DNA of 64,000 nucleotides from positions 4,633,519-4,697,518 of the forward strand of contig NC_058504.1 in NCBI RefSeq assembly GCF_020382885.2, written 5' to 3'. The notes under the pieces were generated by a model. That model searched no databases, was not told where the DNA came from, and worked only from the letters and a program-made list of their open reading frames with translations. The stretch comes from Scatophagus argus (taxonomy: Eukaryota > Chordata > Actinopteri > Scatophagidae). A program made the position numbers and the translations under genes. This document shows, in pieces, positions 15,873 through 26,810 of this stretch (position 1 is the stretch's first letter; the number at the start of each line of letters is the position of its first letter).

Positions 15873-18764
15873 ATGGAAGGCCAGCTGCTGCTGCTACTGA
15901 TGGTCATCACAGCTTGTTCTCAGTCTCTCTGTGTAAGTACTAATCAGTCAGGCTGCTGTCATATCATATCTTGTTTGGTTCTGTCATTCTTGTAAAGCTA
16001 CTGGCTGGCTGTAACTTCACATTTTCTGGGCTCATATGGGAGCGGTATTAATCTTTTCACCAGCAAATAAATATATTTCCCAAATTGTAAAACTATTCTA
16101 GTTAGTTCTAGGTTTAGATCCTGTCCTTTATCTTTTGCTGTGAAGATGAAATGTGAAGGCAAAGTTAATAATCTGAGACATATAATAATGATCCAACCTT
16201 TGTATTCAAATTTTGAAATATTTCCTGTAATCAGCATGAAAGAGCATTTGCCTCTCCTTGAAAATCTGCCAGTATTTCACGGATCAGATGTTTGTGATTT
16301 AGTAGTTTTCAGCAGACTACCATCTTTCTTCAATGCTTATGTTTCACTCTGTATTTTATCTCCGAGTTTGGGAATGAATGTAGATAAACTCACAAATATA
16401 GCAATCCAAATGTGTATGTAGGTGTCAGACAGCTGCCATGAGGAGGCGGCTCGTCTGCGGGAACAGGAGAAGCGCCTGAAGGGCCAGCTTCAGAAACAAG
16501 AACTCCTCCTACACAGACTGCAGCTGCTCAGCCAGCCTGGCACCAAGGACAAAGGCTTACCCGACCAGAGCCAGGACACCCAGTACGCAGGTCAGCACCA
16601 TGGCCTCAGAACTGGAAAACAACACTGAAAACTAAGCTTAAACTATCCCCTTTCAATGTTTCAAACTAGAGAAACTGGAACCCGATGATTCAGATTCAGA
16701 TTCAGATTGTGAATGTTTGTATGTGTGTGCGTGTGTCAGACTGTTCCCAGCTCTTCTGTTCTGGCTTCAAATCCAGTGGTTTCTACACCATCAAACCCCA
16801 AGGCAGCCCGTCTCAAGTCAGAGTCTACTGCGACATGAGTGATGGAGGTGGCTGGATTGTGATTCAGAGACGGATCGATGGAACAGAAAAGTTTAATAGG
16901 TGTGTCTGTGTTGTGATTATTATTAGTGTAAAGCTATAAAGTAATCTGAAAGCCATCTATCTATCCATCTATCTCTCTGTCTGTAACAGGTCCTGGGCAG
17001 AGTATAAGGTTGGTTTTGGAGACACAGATACAGAACTGGGAGAATTTTGGCTCGGCAATGACAACCTGCATTACATCACTGCACAAGGTTAACACCACTT
17101 CTAGAAGCAACTTACTCAGTTTTGTAATTTAGATCGCATTAATCAATATTCATACACCGTCAATAGGTCAAATGGCTGTGTTTATTTAAAAGGTGGCACT
17201 CATAGTGACAGACCCAGAGATAATCATCACCCAAATCTGCAGCTTCAGTTTCTGAGCTCTTTTTGTTCTGGGGCCCATAACTTCACTGTTTCACCCTCGC
17301 TGCTGTCATTAACTTCTTTTCCAGTAATGGCAGGTTGTTTTCAGCAAGAATAGTGGATGAACCTGCCATATGATAGCTTCTCAGCTCCAAACAGCAGACA
17401 GACAAAGTTACACTGACCAGCTGGTAAATATGGTGGAACATCAGCTATTTCTAAACAGAGATAGAACAAAAGTGAACACTTTGCTTGTATTCGTCATGTT
17501 GCCAGAAACACGACTACAAAAAAATTCCTGATGTTGCTGTGGTCTGTTGGATGTGTCAGTAGTCACTTGTTAGCTCAGATGTTCAGAGACATTGTTTACA
17601 ACTCGTTGCATTGTGCTACACACAGGTAGGTTCTTGGGAAATTTTCTTCCTGTAATGTTTATATCTGTTACAGGGAATTATTCTCTGAGGATTAACCTGG
17701 AAGACTTTGATGGTAACCAGCGCTATGCCGAGTACAAGAACTTCAAAGTGGCTAATGAAAAGGTTGATGCCTGATATTAGAAAAACATACAAATATTTGA
17801 TCAAGTTGAAGAAGGTAACCTTAAATCTTGTGAAATTCATGTGTATGTAAGTACTTGGTGATTCTAATCATCATCTTGTTTACATAAGGTAGCCTCACTC
17901 TCTCATGTGTGGGCTTAAAGGAGTTGTCAACATTCTTGAGAAAGTTTCCTTCATTGCAGAAAGATAGATGAGAGGACTGATAGTATTTGCACTTTTTACT
18001 TGCTACAGCCAGCAGCCTGGCTAGCATAGCTTGGCATAAAGACCTGAAACAGGGGAGAAACATTCAGCTTTGGCTCTGTTCCCAGTTAAGAAAATCTGCC
18101 CACTATTACTTCTAGGGCTCACTAATTAACACAAAACCTCTTTATAATGCTTGCAAAAATCAAAGTGTAAAACAATTTGTAGTTTACTTGGTGCTGAGAA
18201 CCGATACTGTTTCTTGGCCAGTCTAGCCCATGAAAGTTGACCACCTCTCCTTGTATCTCCCTGTGCAGGATCACTACCGACTTACATTTGGAACCTATGT
18301 CGGTACAGCTGGGGATGCTCTGTCTGGAAGTTATCAGGTTGGTGTGTCAGAGTGGGCCAGTCACCAGGGCATCAAATTCAGCACCTATGACCAGGACCAT
18401 GATAACTATGATGGAAACTGTGCCCAGGAAGACAAGGGAGGCTGGTGGTTCAACAAGTAGGGGTTTTTGTGATAAGATGTAACATGCGCTTAGATACAAG
18501 CCCCTGCAGCATGATGCTCACAGTCATCCATTACAGTAAAAATGACAATGGATTGTTTCTTCCAGGTGTCACTCAGCCCATCTTAATGGTGTGTACTACC
18601 CCAAAGGGCACTACAGTGCACTGACAGATGATGGTGTCATTTGGTACACATGGAAAGGATGGTGGTACTCCCTGAAGATCAGCATCATGAAGCTTCGGCC
18701 CACTGACATCAGTATTGACCCTATTGATGATCCCAATGCTGTTCACCACACACCACTTTCCTAG
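15873..18764 (+). CDS. fgl1: Fibrinogen-like protein 1 (FGL1/hepassocin) type secreted protein
   Basis: Seven in-frame exons: 15873-15932, 16422-16590, 16740-16899, 16990-17087, 17674-17762, 18269-18456, 18566-18764; 320 aa (human FGL1 is 312). Residues 1-20 form a signal peptide with an LLLLL core. Residues 21-60 are heptad-like and charged ([14 protein letters not shown]), a short coiled coil as in FGL1. A fibrinogen C domain runs from about 77 to 300: [27 protein letters not shown], the calcium-site region [30 protein letters not shown] and [12 protein letters not shown], the last three close to FGL1. FGL1 is a liver-secreted factor and LAG3 ligand in mammals; the same role in fish is inferred. 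The C-terminal tail after MKLRP is longer than in human. Orthologue versus teleost duplicate cannot be decided. Confidence 0.92.
17200..17590. repeat. Teleost interspersed repeat, copy 3 (FGL1-like intron 4)
   Basis: Shares AGACAGACAAAGTTA-type sequence and neighbouring blocks with the copies at 7930-8100 and 9290-9530. The class is unknown. Confidence 0.45.
17930..18215 (+). repeat. Teleost interspersed repeat (FGL1-like intron 5)
   Basis: Contains CAGCAGCCTGGCTAGCATAG, GGCATAAAGACCTGAAACAG and GGGCTCACTAATTAACAC, recalled as a widespread teleost dispersed repeat. A related 3' part is present at about 26660-26810. The transposon class cannot be stated. Confidence 0.55.
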
Positions 18765-19420
18765 AGCAGACATGAGCAGGTCTCACATCTTCTCAGCTTG
18801 ACTATTTTGGAACAAAACACTGTCAAACATATTATTGGTGTGAAATTATATTTTAACTGGAAATATGATTTCACACCAACACATATCTTGTAATCCTCTC
18901 AAATACTTAATAGTATGTAGTATTTCTCACATTAAAGCACACAACCCAACTGGCAACTGGTAACAAACATACTTCCTGTGCTATCAGATCACTGTGCTAT
19001 GTGGGTGGAGCAGATTAGCAGGCACAAAGTAGCATTAGTATAGCCAAGATGAACCAAACATTAATTCACCCAGGGAAGGCAAAGTATGTTATGCCATAAT
19101 GATTGCCTGACGCAGGCAGAAACACTGAAGTGTCAATGAAAATGGTTGTAGCAACATTGGGGAGTGTGTGTTTTTTTTAAATAAGTCCTGGGAATTTATC
19201 TAAATATTATGGACATGAACATAAACTGACGACAGACAACTGCTATAAAATGCCACTCTGTGAATGAAAACAAATAACAGTGCATATCAATAGAGTTACT
19301 TCTTCAGGTGTTGCAAGTAATCACTCACAGGGTGTTCTCAACAGATCGTCTTGTGAACACATATCCAAGTCTGGCTCTCTGTCATCACCATCATAACCAT
19401 AATTTACCAAATAAAACAAG
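18765..19420 (+). other. FGL1-like 3' UTR
   Basis: After the stop there is an inverted repeat at 18835-18879, then possible poly(A) signals ATTAAA (18931-18936) and AATAAA (19410-19415). Which signal is used is unknown. Confidence 0.45.
18835..18879. other. 19-bp inverted repeat in the FGL1-like 3' UTR
   Basis: Arms 18835-18853 and 18861-18879 are complementary over 19 positions, with one T/G position that is a U-G wobble in RNA. The loop is 7 nt. The transcript would form a long stable stem soon after the stop codon. Confidence 0.85.
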
Positions 19421-19997
19421 GAAACATTTGTCAGTTGAATTATTTTTCACATTCTTTTATGAGGACCTTTAAGACCTGACCAACTGCAGATACTATGTGC
19501 ATGTATATATATATATATTTCAACCCTAACTCTAACCTTTTGCACACTTTATGTATCACTGTTGCTATTTCTGAAAGCTCATATAGATATCATCATATAT
19601 TCCGTGAAGGCTTTCCACAACAGTGTGTTTCTATGGAAATTTTTGCCCTGAAAAACAGCCATATAAGACGTTTGTCTGGATACTTTTGCCTGTAATGCAT
19701 ATGTCGATTGAGACCGTGTGGTATTGAAGCTTTTAACTGCAGCTTTTAATTGCATTTTTTTCTAGGGTACATATCACTAGTCAGGGTAAAATACATTTTA
19801 ATTACATCATACTTTACATTAATGTATTGTTGCCATGCCTTGGCAAGGCCAAAAGTCAAAGGTGGTTGTACTGTGTCTTCACAGGCTTTCATTGCATTGA
19901 GTTTAGTTACTGCTCTTTAACACTGGTTTGAAGGAATCTTCCATGTTGATATTTCTACAAACATTCACTGCTTACATCTGATTAGTTTTTGTTTTTC

Positions 19998-20065
19998 TGG
20001 TTAAACCACGTTTCCAAGCGACTCCTGTCTCTCTGGAGTCATGGGTACAGATCCTACCACTGCCA
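19998..20065 (+). pseudogene. tRNA-Leu relic (3' half) with array flank
   Basis: 20018-20065 resembles the variable arm, T arm and acceptor end of tRNA-Leu (CTCCTGTCTCTCTGGAGTC, then ATGGGTACAGATCCTACCAC, then TGCCA). The 5' half is missing. The flank 19998-20019 is nearly identical to 21490-21511 upstream of the second Leu relic, showing that the two derive from one duplicated unit. Confidence 0.55.
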
Positions 20066-20075
20066 TCCCACGCTA

Positions 20076-21000
20076 CAGTCTTGATCTTAACTAGAACAGA
20101 CTGGTAAATCTTATTTGAATTTATCTCTTTCCAAACCCCAAAAAAAGGGGTCACATCAGAACTGTTTTTCATGTAGTGGAAGGTAATAAATTGTTCACCC
20201 TTATGATGCTTCTGCATAAACATTTTCAGAACAAAGCATTCAAGTCTTTATGACAACCTAAGATTCTAGGAGCAAACGTTTCTGCTTTGCTACGTATTAA
20301 ATGTAGATACAGATTAAATCAACAATTGTGAGGCCATCCTCTTATTCAACCTCACACAGAGCAGAGTGGCGCAGCGGAAGCGTGCTGGGCCCATAACCCA
20401 GAGGTCGATGGATCGAAACCATCCTCTGCTATGCTAAAATGTTGCCACCCTCAGGGCTTCATCAAAAAAACAACAGAGAGAAAATTGTTAACATTTTCGA
20501 CCAACAAACACCCAAAGCTAACAGGACTGTTCCCTTATTGACTTGTCTGTAATTTATACTGCAAAGCACTGACTTGCAAAATACTGAATTTGACTTCTTG
20601 TCCTGTTTTGTGCAAGTTCCCTTGATTTACACTATACTCCCAAGAAATGAATGGACACCAATTTAGTTTTAATTCAACACTACTATCATCATTTCCAGGT
20701 TCTCAGTGTGTCACTCTACAGTCTTAACTAAATGCTTGACTGTAGCAGAATGGGAAATCTCATTTGAATTAACCTCAAACAAAAAACAAAAAAGCCATTT
20801 TCCATATGGAATATGAAATATGGCTCATTTTCATGATGCCTCTGTTGGATTGTTTTCAGAAAGACATTTAAGTCATGAAAAGCTCAGATATTTGGAAGAT
20901 AGACATGGTAAATTTGGTAGATTTATCTGGGAGATTTTACTCATCTGGTCCTGCTTTGTGTAAGTTAACCTGATTTATGCTGTACTCCCAAAATGCAAGA
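20076..21000 (+). repeat. Diverged tandem duplication of tRNA-flanking DNA
   Basis: 20076-20240 resembles 20718-20875 (shared ACAGTCTT, TCTCATTTGAATT-type block, TGATGC and TTTTCAGA in the same order). 20595-20645 resembles 20945-20998 (GGTCCTG..TTTGTG..AAGTT..CTGATTTA..TACTCCCAA). The order indicates tandem units of several hundred bp, each formerly with a tRNA gene. Confidence 0.6.
20360..20431 (+). tRNA. Initiator methionine tRNA (CAT)
   Basis: A 72-nt intronless cloverleaf: acceptor AGCAGAG pairing with CTCTGCT, D arm GCGC with loop AGCGGAA, anticodon arm TGGGC/CCATAAC/CCA with CAT, and T arm GATGG/ATCGAAA/CCATC. The ATCGAAA loop and AGCAGAG start are initiator hallmarks, and as far as I recall it is identical to the vertebrate initiator tRNA. 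It decodes the start codon in cytosolic translation. The nearest TTTT is about 63 bp downstream (20494-20497), rather far for a pol III terminator, so expression is uncertain. Confidence 0.93.
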
Positions 21001-21035
21001 ACAGAGGCAGAGAACAGTTTCATTTTTAATCACTG

Positions 21036-21332
21036 ACTGTGGTTTGTGGAGTTTGCATGTTCTCCCTGTGCCTGCATGGGTTTTCTCCGGGTACTCTGAC
21101 TTCCTCCCACAATCCCCAAAACATGCACATTAGGTTAATTGGCTGCTCTACATTGCCCTTGGGTGTGAGAGTGTGTGGTTGTCTGTCTTTGTGTGTCGGC
21201 CCTGTGACTGACTGCCGACCAGTCCAGGGTGAACCCCGCCTCTCGCCCGTAGTCAGCTGGGATAGGCTCCAGCTCCCCTACGACCTTGATGGATAAAAGG
21301 TAAAGAAAATGAATGAATGGATGGATGGATGG
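21036..21332 (+). mobile_element. V-SINE-type SINE, 5'-truncated
   Basis: Has the conserved central block GTGGAGTTTGCATGTTCTCC, then CCTCGCC-type tail sequence GTAGTCAGCTGGGATAGGCT, and ends in GAATGGATGGATGG repeats. The tRNA-like head seen at 34 kb is missing. It is inserted within the decayed tRNA array. Confidence 0.8.
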
Positions 21333-21489
21333 CTGTGGGTTCACACTGTTGTACCAGCAACGCAGAGCTAATTTAGAACAACAACAGGGTGAGTTTTCAG
21401 GTATAAGTCATCAAAGCAAACACAAGCACAAAAATGTCTATGGACAATGGAAATTTCACATTACCATTATTATTATTATTTTTTTCTCT

Positions 21490-21607
21490 TGGTTAAACCA
21501 CTTTTCCAAGCAAATAACAATTTCAACATCTGGCAGTGTGGACGAGTACTCTAAGGTGCTGGATTTAGGCTCCAGTCTTCATGGAGACATGAGTGCAAAT
21601 CCGACTT
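21490..21607 (+). pseudogene. tRNA-Leu (TAG) pseudogene
   Basis: 21532-21607 follows tRNA-Leu-TAG along its length: GGCAGTGTGGACGAG, TCTAAGGTGCTGGATTTAGG with the TAG anticodon, then CTCCAGTCTTCATGGAGAC. The B box is mutated (GAGTGCAAATCC instead of GGTTCGAATCC), and the acceptor stem is poorly paired. It is probably not transcribed. Confidence 0.65.
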
Positions 21608-21609
21608 AG

Positions 21610-24600
21610 TGCATCAGTCTGTGGTCTCTCGGTTCCTGCTGAATAACAGGCAGACTCATGTGAACCTCGTCTTTCTGCATCAGTGCTGTGTTTTCCATGT
21701 GGCAAAAGGTGTTGAATCTTTGACTATAACTGTGCTTCTCCATCAAACTTTTCAGGACTTTCTTTGTAGTAAAATGTGGCCCCAATATAGAGATGCATTT
21801 TTTTGAAACTCTATGTCCACTACCGGGCTCTTGCTTCAGTATCAGTGAGTTTATTACAATAATGAGCATATTTTGTTCACAGCAATGGAGGTCCATAAAA
21901 GATAATGAATAATATCAAAAGAACTACTCTGCTGCTCTCTAGTGGCAAAGTGTTTTCCCCTTTTAGAGAAGCATCATGAAGAAAAGAGCTGTTTTGCACA
22001 AACAGTAAGGGAGTAAGGGACAGAACAAATTTAGGAAAGTTAATTCAGGCATTATTAGTGCATGTGAATGTGAGGCTGTGGTTTGGATTCTGTCTCCAAC
22101 ATTTTCGTAAAAGTCCTGCGGGTTGTGTTTTTTTTTTTTTTTTTTTTTTTTTAGCGTTAATGTTCTTAAATGTATACTGTAATGTCCATATATATTATAC
22201 TATGACACTCATTGTTTTTTATGTCATCAAATGTCCCAGTATTCGAAGCTTTAAGTTTCATGCAGGTTCATTGTGTCATTCTGAAGCTTTTTGAGGCAGC
22301 AGGACCCACTATGTTGGGGAACACATAAAATCTTTGGCTGAAGAAAACAATCATAAATATTAATTAATCAGAACAAAAATGCGCTATTTCAGCATGCCAA
22401 GGTTAAATTCACAGGGTGAAATACCTTGATTATGTTCAACTTTAAGACAAACTGAGACATTTTATGAGTATTTTTGATCTTCTTCAGGTTTATCCAATTA
22501 AATCAACTGCACATGCTCCTAATATTAACAGCTCTTGTATATTGTGAGAAGATGGATTATTCAATTGTCCTGCTCTTTCCTCCTGCTCTGATCACTCCCA
22601 ATCAAGACTTTGCAGAGGTACTCGGTATGCAGAAGTGCCAGCATTAAAAGCATAATATACTGTATTTGCATAGAAAATAGTACATATCATAAATAACATA
22701 TCAGGCTGGAACTTCTTGCCTTTGTGGGTACATTGAGGGAATGAATAGGAGCACAAAATGAATAAGAGCATTAGAAAATGTGCATCAGAATTTTGGTGAA
22801 TGCAAATCTTTATAATCAGATAATCTTATCTGGTACATACAGTCAAAATCTGTCTGAATTTGGCTTCAGGTAATAGAGAAGCTTTAGATCATACACAGAG
22901 AAGTGTAATGACAATTTGTAAGTACACAGAATAACATTTGAGGTTGTTCACTCAAGTCTTGATGTAGAGACAGATCTATATGTTGCATTTCTTGCTGTTT
23001 TAGTCTTGAATGCCAAACCATCCTTCTCTCTCTTGAGTCTTGGCTCAGTCTGAACTGATGAACTGTTGCTTCCTGAGAATCTGGTAAAATACAAGTCTGG
23101 AGGAACAACTGGTGTGTGTTTTCCAGCAGCGCGCTCCATTTGCACCAAATCATTTCATTGATGGAGTGTTTCTTGCACTTGTGCAATTGTTTCCATAGCA
23201 ACTACCTAGAAGTGGGAAGTCATGTCACATCCCTGCATGCACATCTACACCCCCCCTCCTTCACACACACACACGCACACATACCTCATACAAATGCCTG
23301 TGTTAATAAGGTACCTTAAGTGAGAAGCAAATCTTAATAACAGGCACAAAGAACAAAGCCGTTCAACACTCCAAATGCAGTTTTGTGAAACAAGTTCAGC
23401 TTTCAGCAGGTTTCAGACTCTCCATTGCAGGTGTTTATTGATTGTTTGGTGATATTTGCTTCAACTTCTTCTCCTATATGTAAATGCCATTCTTGAGTTC
23501 TGTCTCTTGTGTGGATGTGGACTTTATTGTCTTTATAGGTCACCCAGAGGTTCCTTAATGTGTTTTCCGTTTGACAACCTTCAACTTACTACACCGAGTA
23601 TTCTTATCTTTTTTTGTGTTTGCTTATTCAATTAACAAAAAAATTTGTGAACAAATATCTGCACATTGTTGATAATACTGTAGGCTATAGAGATAAATAC
23701 TCTTGATCCAAATAGTCCTGAGGTTTAAAGGGCCCCAAACCAGGATTTCTAGACCAATACAAAGAGGCCATGTTGATATCAGATGTTACTCACAGAAAAT
23801 CACTCATTTCATTGGTCAATACCCTACCACAAAGAAATCCCATTTGAACAACCTACACCTACAATACATCAAATGTGTCAATAACTCTGCCTCTGCAGCC
23901 ACAACTCATACTAAAAATAGAGAAAAACAGCTACAGAGTTCTGTTCAACATACAGTCAGGCTCATTTTTAGCTCCCTTCCAGCTAAAGCATGTGATGTTA
24001 GTACATTACACAAACTAAAACAAACTGTATGTACACAGACTCATCTTCACAGCCTGTGCAGTCATTTTTATGCTTGATAAGAATTGTGCAAATATTTTTC
24101 AACCGACTCATTTTACTAATAATTTTGTCAAAATCTGTGCCCAAAATGTCCTCATCATTTCAAATTGCTATAGCAGTGCGGCTGGAACTAAAGAGGAAAC
24201 TCAGTCTCTCACAGTGCCAGTGTTCTACCTACACAGCTAAACAGAGCCAGCATGAATAATGTGTGATGAAAAATGCATCGTTTATACCCACATTGTTTCC
24301 TCTCTTGTCTCTCTGTTCATGCAGTTTTCTGACACGATGCCTTGTCCTTTGGGAGCTGAGAAACTAGAAATACCTCGACCTCCTTGTGTCAAACTCCTCC
24401 TGCCTCACTGGGAGAGGCTCTCCGGTGGCCCTGCTGACAGTGACAAACTGACAATGGCTGAATGCTCCACTTCACATTGCCAACCTTTTTCAGAAAATGC
24501 ATCTTTTCTTTTCTGATTGTCTGTTGAACTGAAGAGAGAGGGAGGCCAAAGGTTGACTGAGAAAAATAACTCCCAGCCCTCCAAGGACTTTTTCATGAAG

Positions 24601-24940
24601 AGACATGGGTTAATGTGATGGATTTGTCACTCTAGGTTTACAGCGCATTCCTCAAGGACAATTGGTTGAACACCTGGATACTGGAAGGCTCAATAGGCGG
24701 CCCCGATGTTCAACAAAACAAAAACAAATTGAAACTAAAGTTGAGCTGTAACCTTTATGTTCTAGGGTCGTGCTGTTGGGCTGTTATGCAATTTTATAGT
24801 CAGTTATGGTGTTGGATCCACTCATTAGATATTTGGTTGATGACCAACTACCTGCAAAATTAATGACATTCTCATCAATTTTAGATGCACTTTGAACGTG
24901 CTGAACTAAGACAGTGAACAGGGTCAATATTGCACATGTG
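21610..24940. other. Intergenic, no gene recognised
   Basis: AT-rich with a poly(T) run at about 22126-22152 and an RFX X-box-like motif at 23189-23202. Open frames here (for example 24259-24516) are unrelated to any family I recognise and have no supporting splice or promoter context. Confidence 0.5.
23189..23202. promoter_or_regulatory. RFX X-box-like motif
   Basis: GTTTCCATAGCAAC fits the RFX X-box pattern GTNNCCATRGNAAC. It is isolated in the gene desert, so function is only a possibility. Confidence 0.3.
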
Positions 24941-25065
24941 ATAACAGCATGTTGGCATTACCGTGTTAGAATGCTAACATTAGCATATACCATCCGATCA
25001 TCACTGTGCAGGTACGGCCTCACAGAGCTGCTAACATGGCTGTAAACTCCTTCAGTTGTTCAGTT
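24940..25065 (+). repeat. Teleost interspersed repeat
   Basis: ATCATCACTGTGCAGGTACG, GCCTCACAGAGCTGCTAACA and TGGCTGTAAAC are recalled as a common teleost dispersed repeat. The copy is short and diverged. Confidence 0.45.
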
Positions 25066-26655
25066 ATCCTTTAAAGGACCAACAGTATGGAATTATTTAA
25101 ATGACACACATACGCAAAAAGGCAAAGTTAGCTTTTGAGAATCTCACAGCAGGATAATTTATTATCAGTTTCTAAAAGTTGTAATTAACTGTCCAGGGTG
25201 TTGGATTTAAGGGAGATTAAAAAAAAGGAAATGGTGTAAAATCATCTGAGATTTAGATCCCTTGTGTTTTTGTTAGCTTAAAAAGTCATTTATATCTACA
25301 GAGAGAGCAGGTGTTTTTCCATGAATCTGCCATGAAGCACTACCACATTTTTACAGCAGCCCACAATGGACAAACCGAGCACTGGTTCCAGAGAAGGATT
25401 TGCATGTTTTCAGTGAGACGAGGAGTGTTCAGTTGGCTAAAATGTGCAAAGTCACTCCTAGATGCCACTAAATTCTACAAGCTGGAGGTTTGTGTTCATT
25501 AGTTCTTGCTGTGTGTGTGTGTGTGACTAGTTAAAATCCCACAATTAACAATTTACAGATTGTTAATTTACAATTAATTCCACACAAAATCTTTGATCCT
25601 CTTCTATCTTGCAATTGTGGACGTTTTGAACCCTGTGCCTTTTTACAAGTTGACTATTAATTACCCAGCAGTAAAGTCCCTTCATCTTAGGATTTCTGGT
25701 ACTTTTCTTTAGCAGCGTAAGTTCAAGGTAGGTGTGAGATAATGAGACAAGACACTAGTTGGCAGGCTGCTGTCGCTGCTTCACACAGACAGTTTGACAA
25801 AAATGCCTCATTCCAGGAACTGCTGGAAAATAGTAAATATGCACCCATAATGGCAGTTTTGATCTTGTGAAATTAATTGCTCTGTTTTGGGCATGAGATG
25901 TGTCAAAATAACCTGCTTGCTGATTCAAGAGCACACAGAGGAGTGTGGCCCAAAGGAGAATATTAAGAACTGGCAGCTCATAATGCATGTGGTTTTCATA
26001 CTAAAATATGACTGGAGTAGCCATTCGGAAACTCCATTTAACACAATCCTTGTTGTAAAACTGTGATTTCTTATATCTTTTTGAGTGCTGCTATATTTCA
26101 AGACACATCTAATAATAATAAAAAAAAAACTTAATTAATGCTTGAATTATAGGACTACAAATTTTATGGTATCCAAGAGAAAAAGGTCCAGGGGGAATTG
26201 GGATTACCACTAATTTAGCTTGTCTATCAAAGTGCTTTCATCACCTCCCTCTCACCAGCATCCTGCTTCTCCACTGAGGGTAGAAGCTGGCACTGATGAA
26301 TGAGATGAAATAACATTTGGACAGTTCAAAGTCTGCAGCAGGGACTTCCTTCTCCTCTCTCCTCCTCTGGGGTCGGGGGAGAATAATAACAGAAGTGGAG
26401 ATAGTGAGAAAGAGTGAAAAAGCAAGAGAGGGAAGTGGAAAAGGAATAATTGCAATACCATGTTAATCTTTCAGAGCGGGAAAAGAAGGAGAAAATGACG
26501 GGGCGGGACAGAAGATACAAGAGAAATACTATGAGGAGAGGACTAGAAAAAGAAAGATTTTCCTTGATAGTTTAACATTTGAATTAAAAATACAAACATG
26601 TCACTGTATTACAAAGATTTGGATTACAACACTGATACCAATCTCATACCTGCCT
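25066..26655. other. Intergenic, no gene recognised
   Basis: Contains a short GT repeat near 25510, a 9-bp inverted repeat (ATTAACAAT/ATTGTTAAT) near 25545-25568, and a purine-rich block at about 26380-26560. No exon is seen. Confidence 0.5.
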
Positions 26656-26810
26656 ATTCAATATAAGGCTGCAGCCAGTCCAGTTAAAAATGTTGAGCCT
26701 TGGTCCAGTCTGAGTGCTTACCAGCACCTCTAAAGCTCACCAAATCACTCAAATCTGAACAAAAAAAGTGTAAACGTGTCATTTTACAGGGGGCTTATGT
26801 GCAGTAGAAA
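26656..26810 (+). repeat. Teleost interspersed repeat, partial second copy
   Basis: ACCAGCACCTCTAAAGCTCA followed by AAAGTGTAAACGTGTCATTT and TTATGTGC resembles the 3' part of the element at 17930-18215. Confidence 0.5.

Noticed and set aside
21039-21296. 85-aa frame
   Set aside because: Lies inside a V-SINE; such frames come from the conserved SINE body, not from a gene.
24259-24516. 85-aa frame starting MCDEKC
   Set aside because: No recognisable domain, signal or splice context; length is within chance expectation for this amount of sequence.
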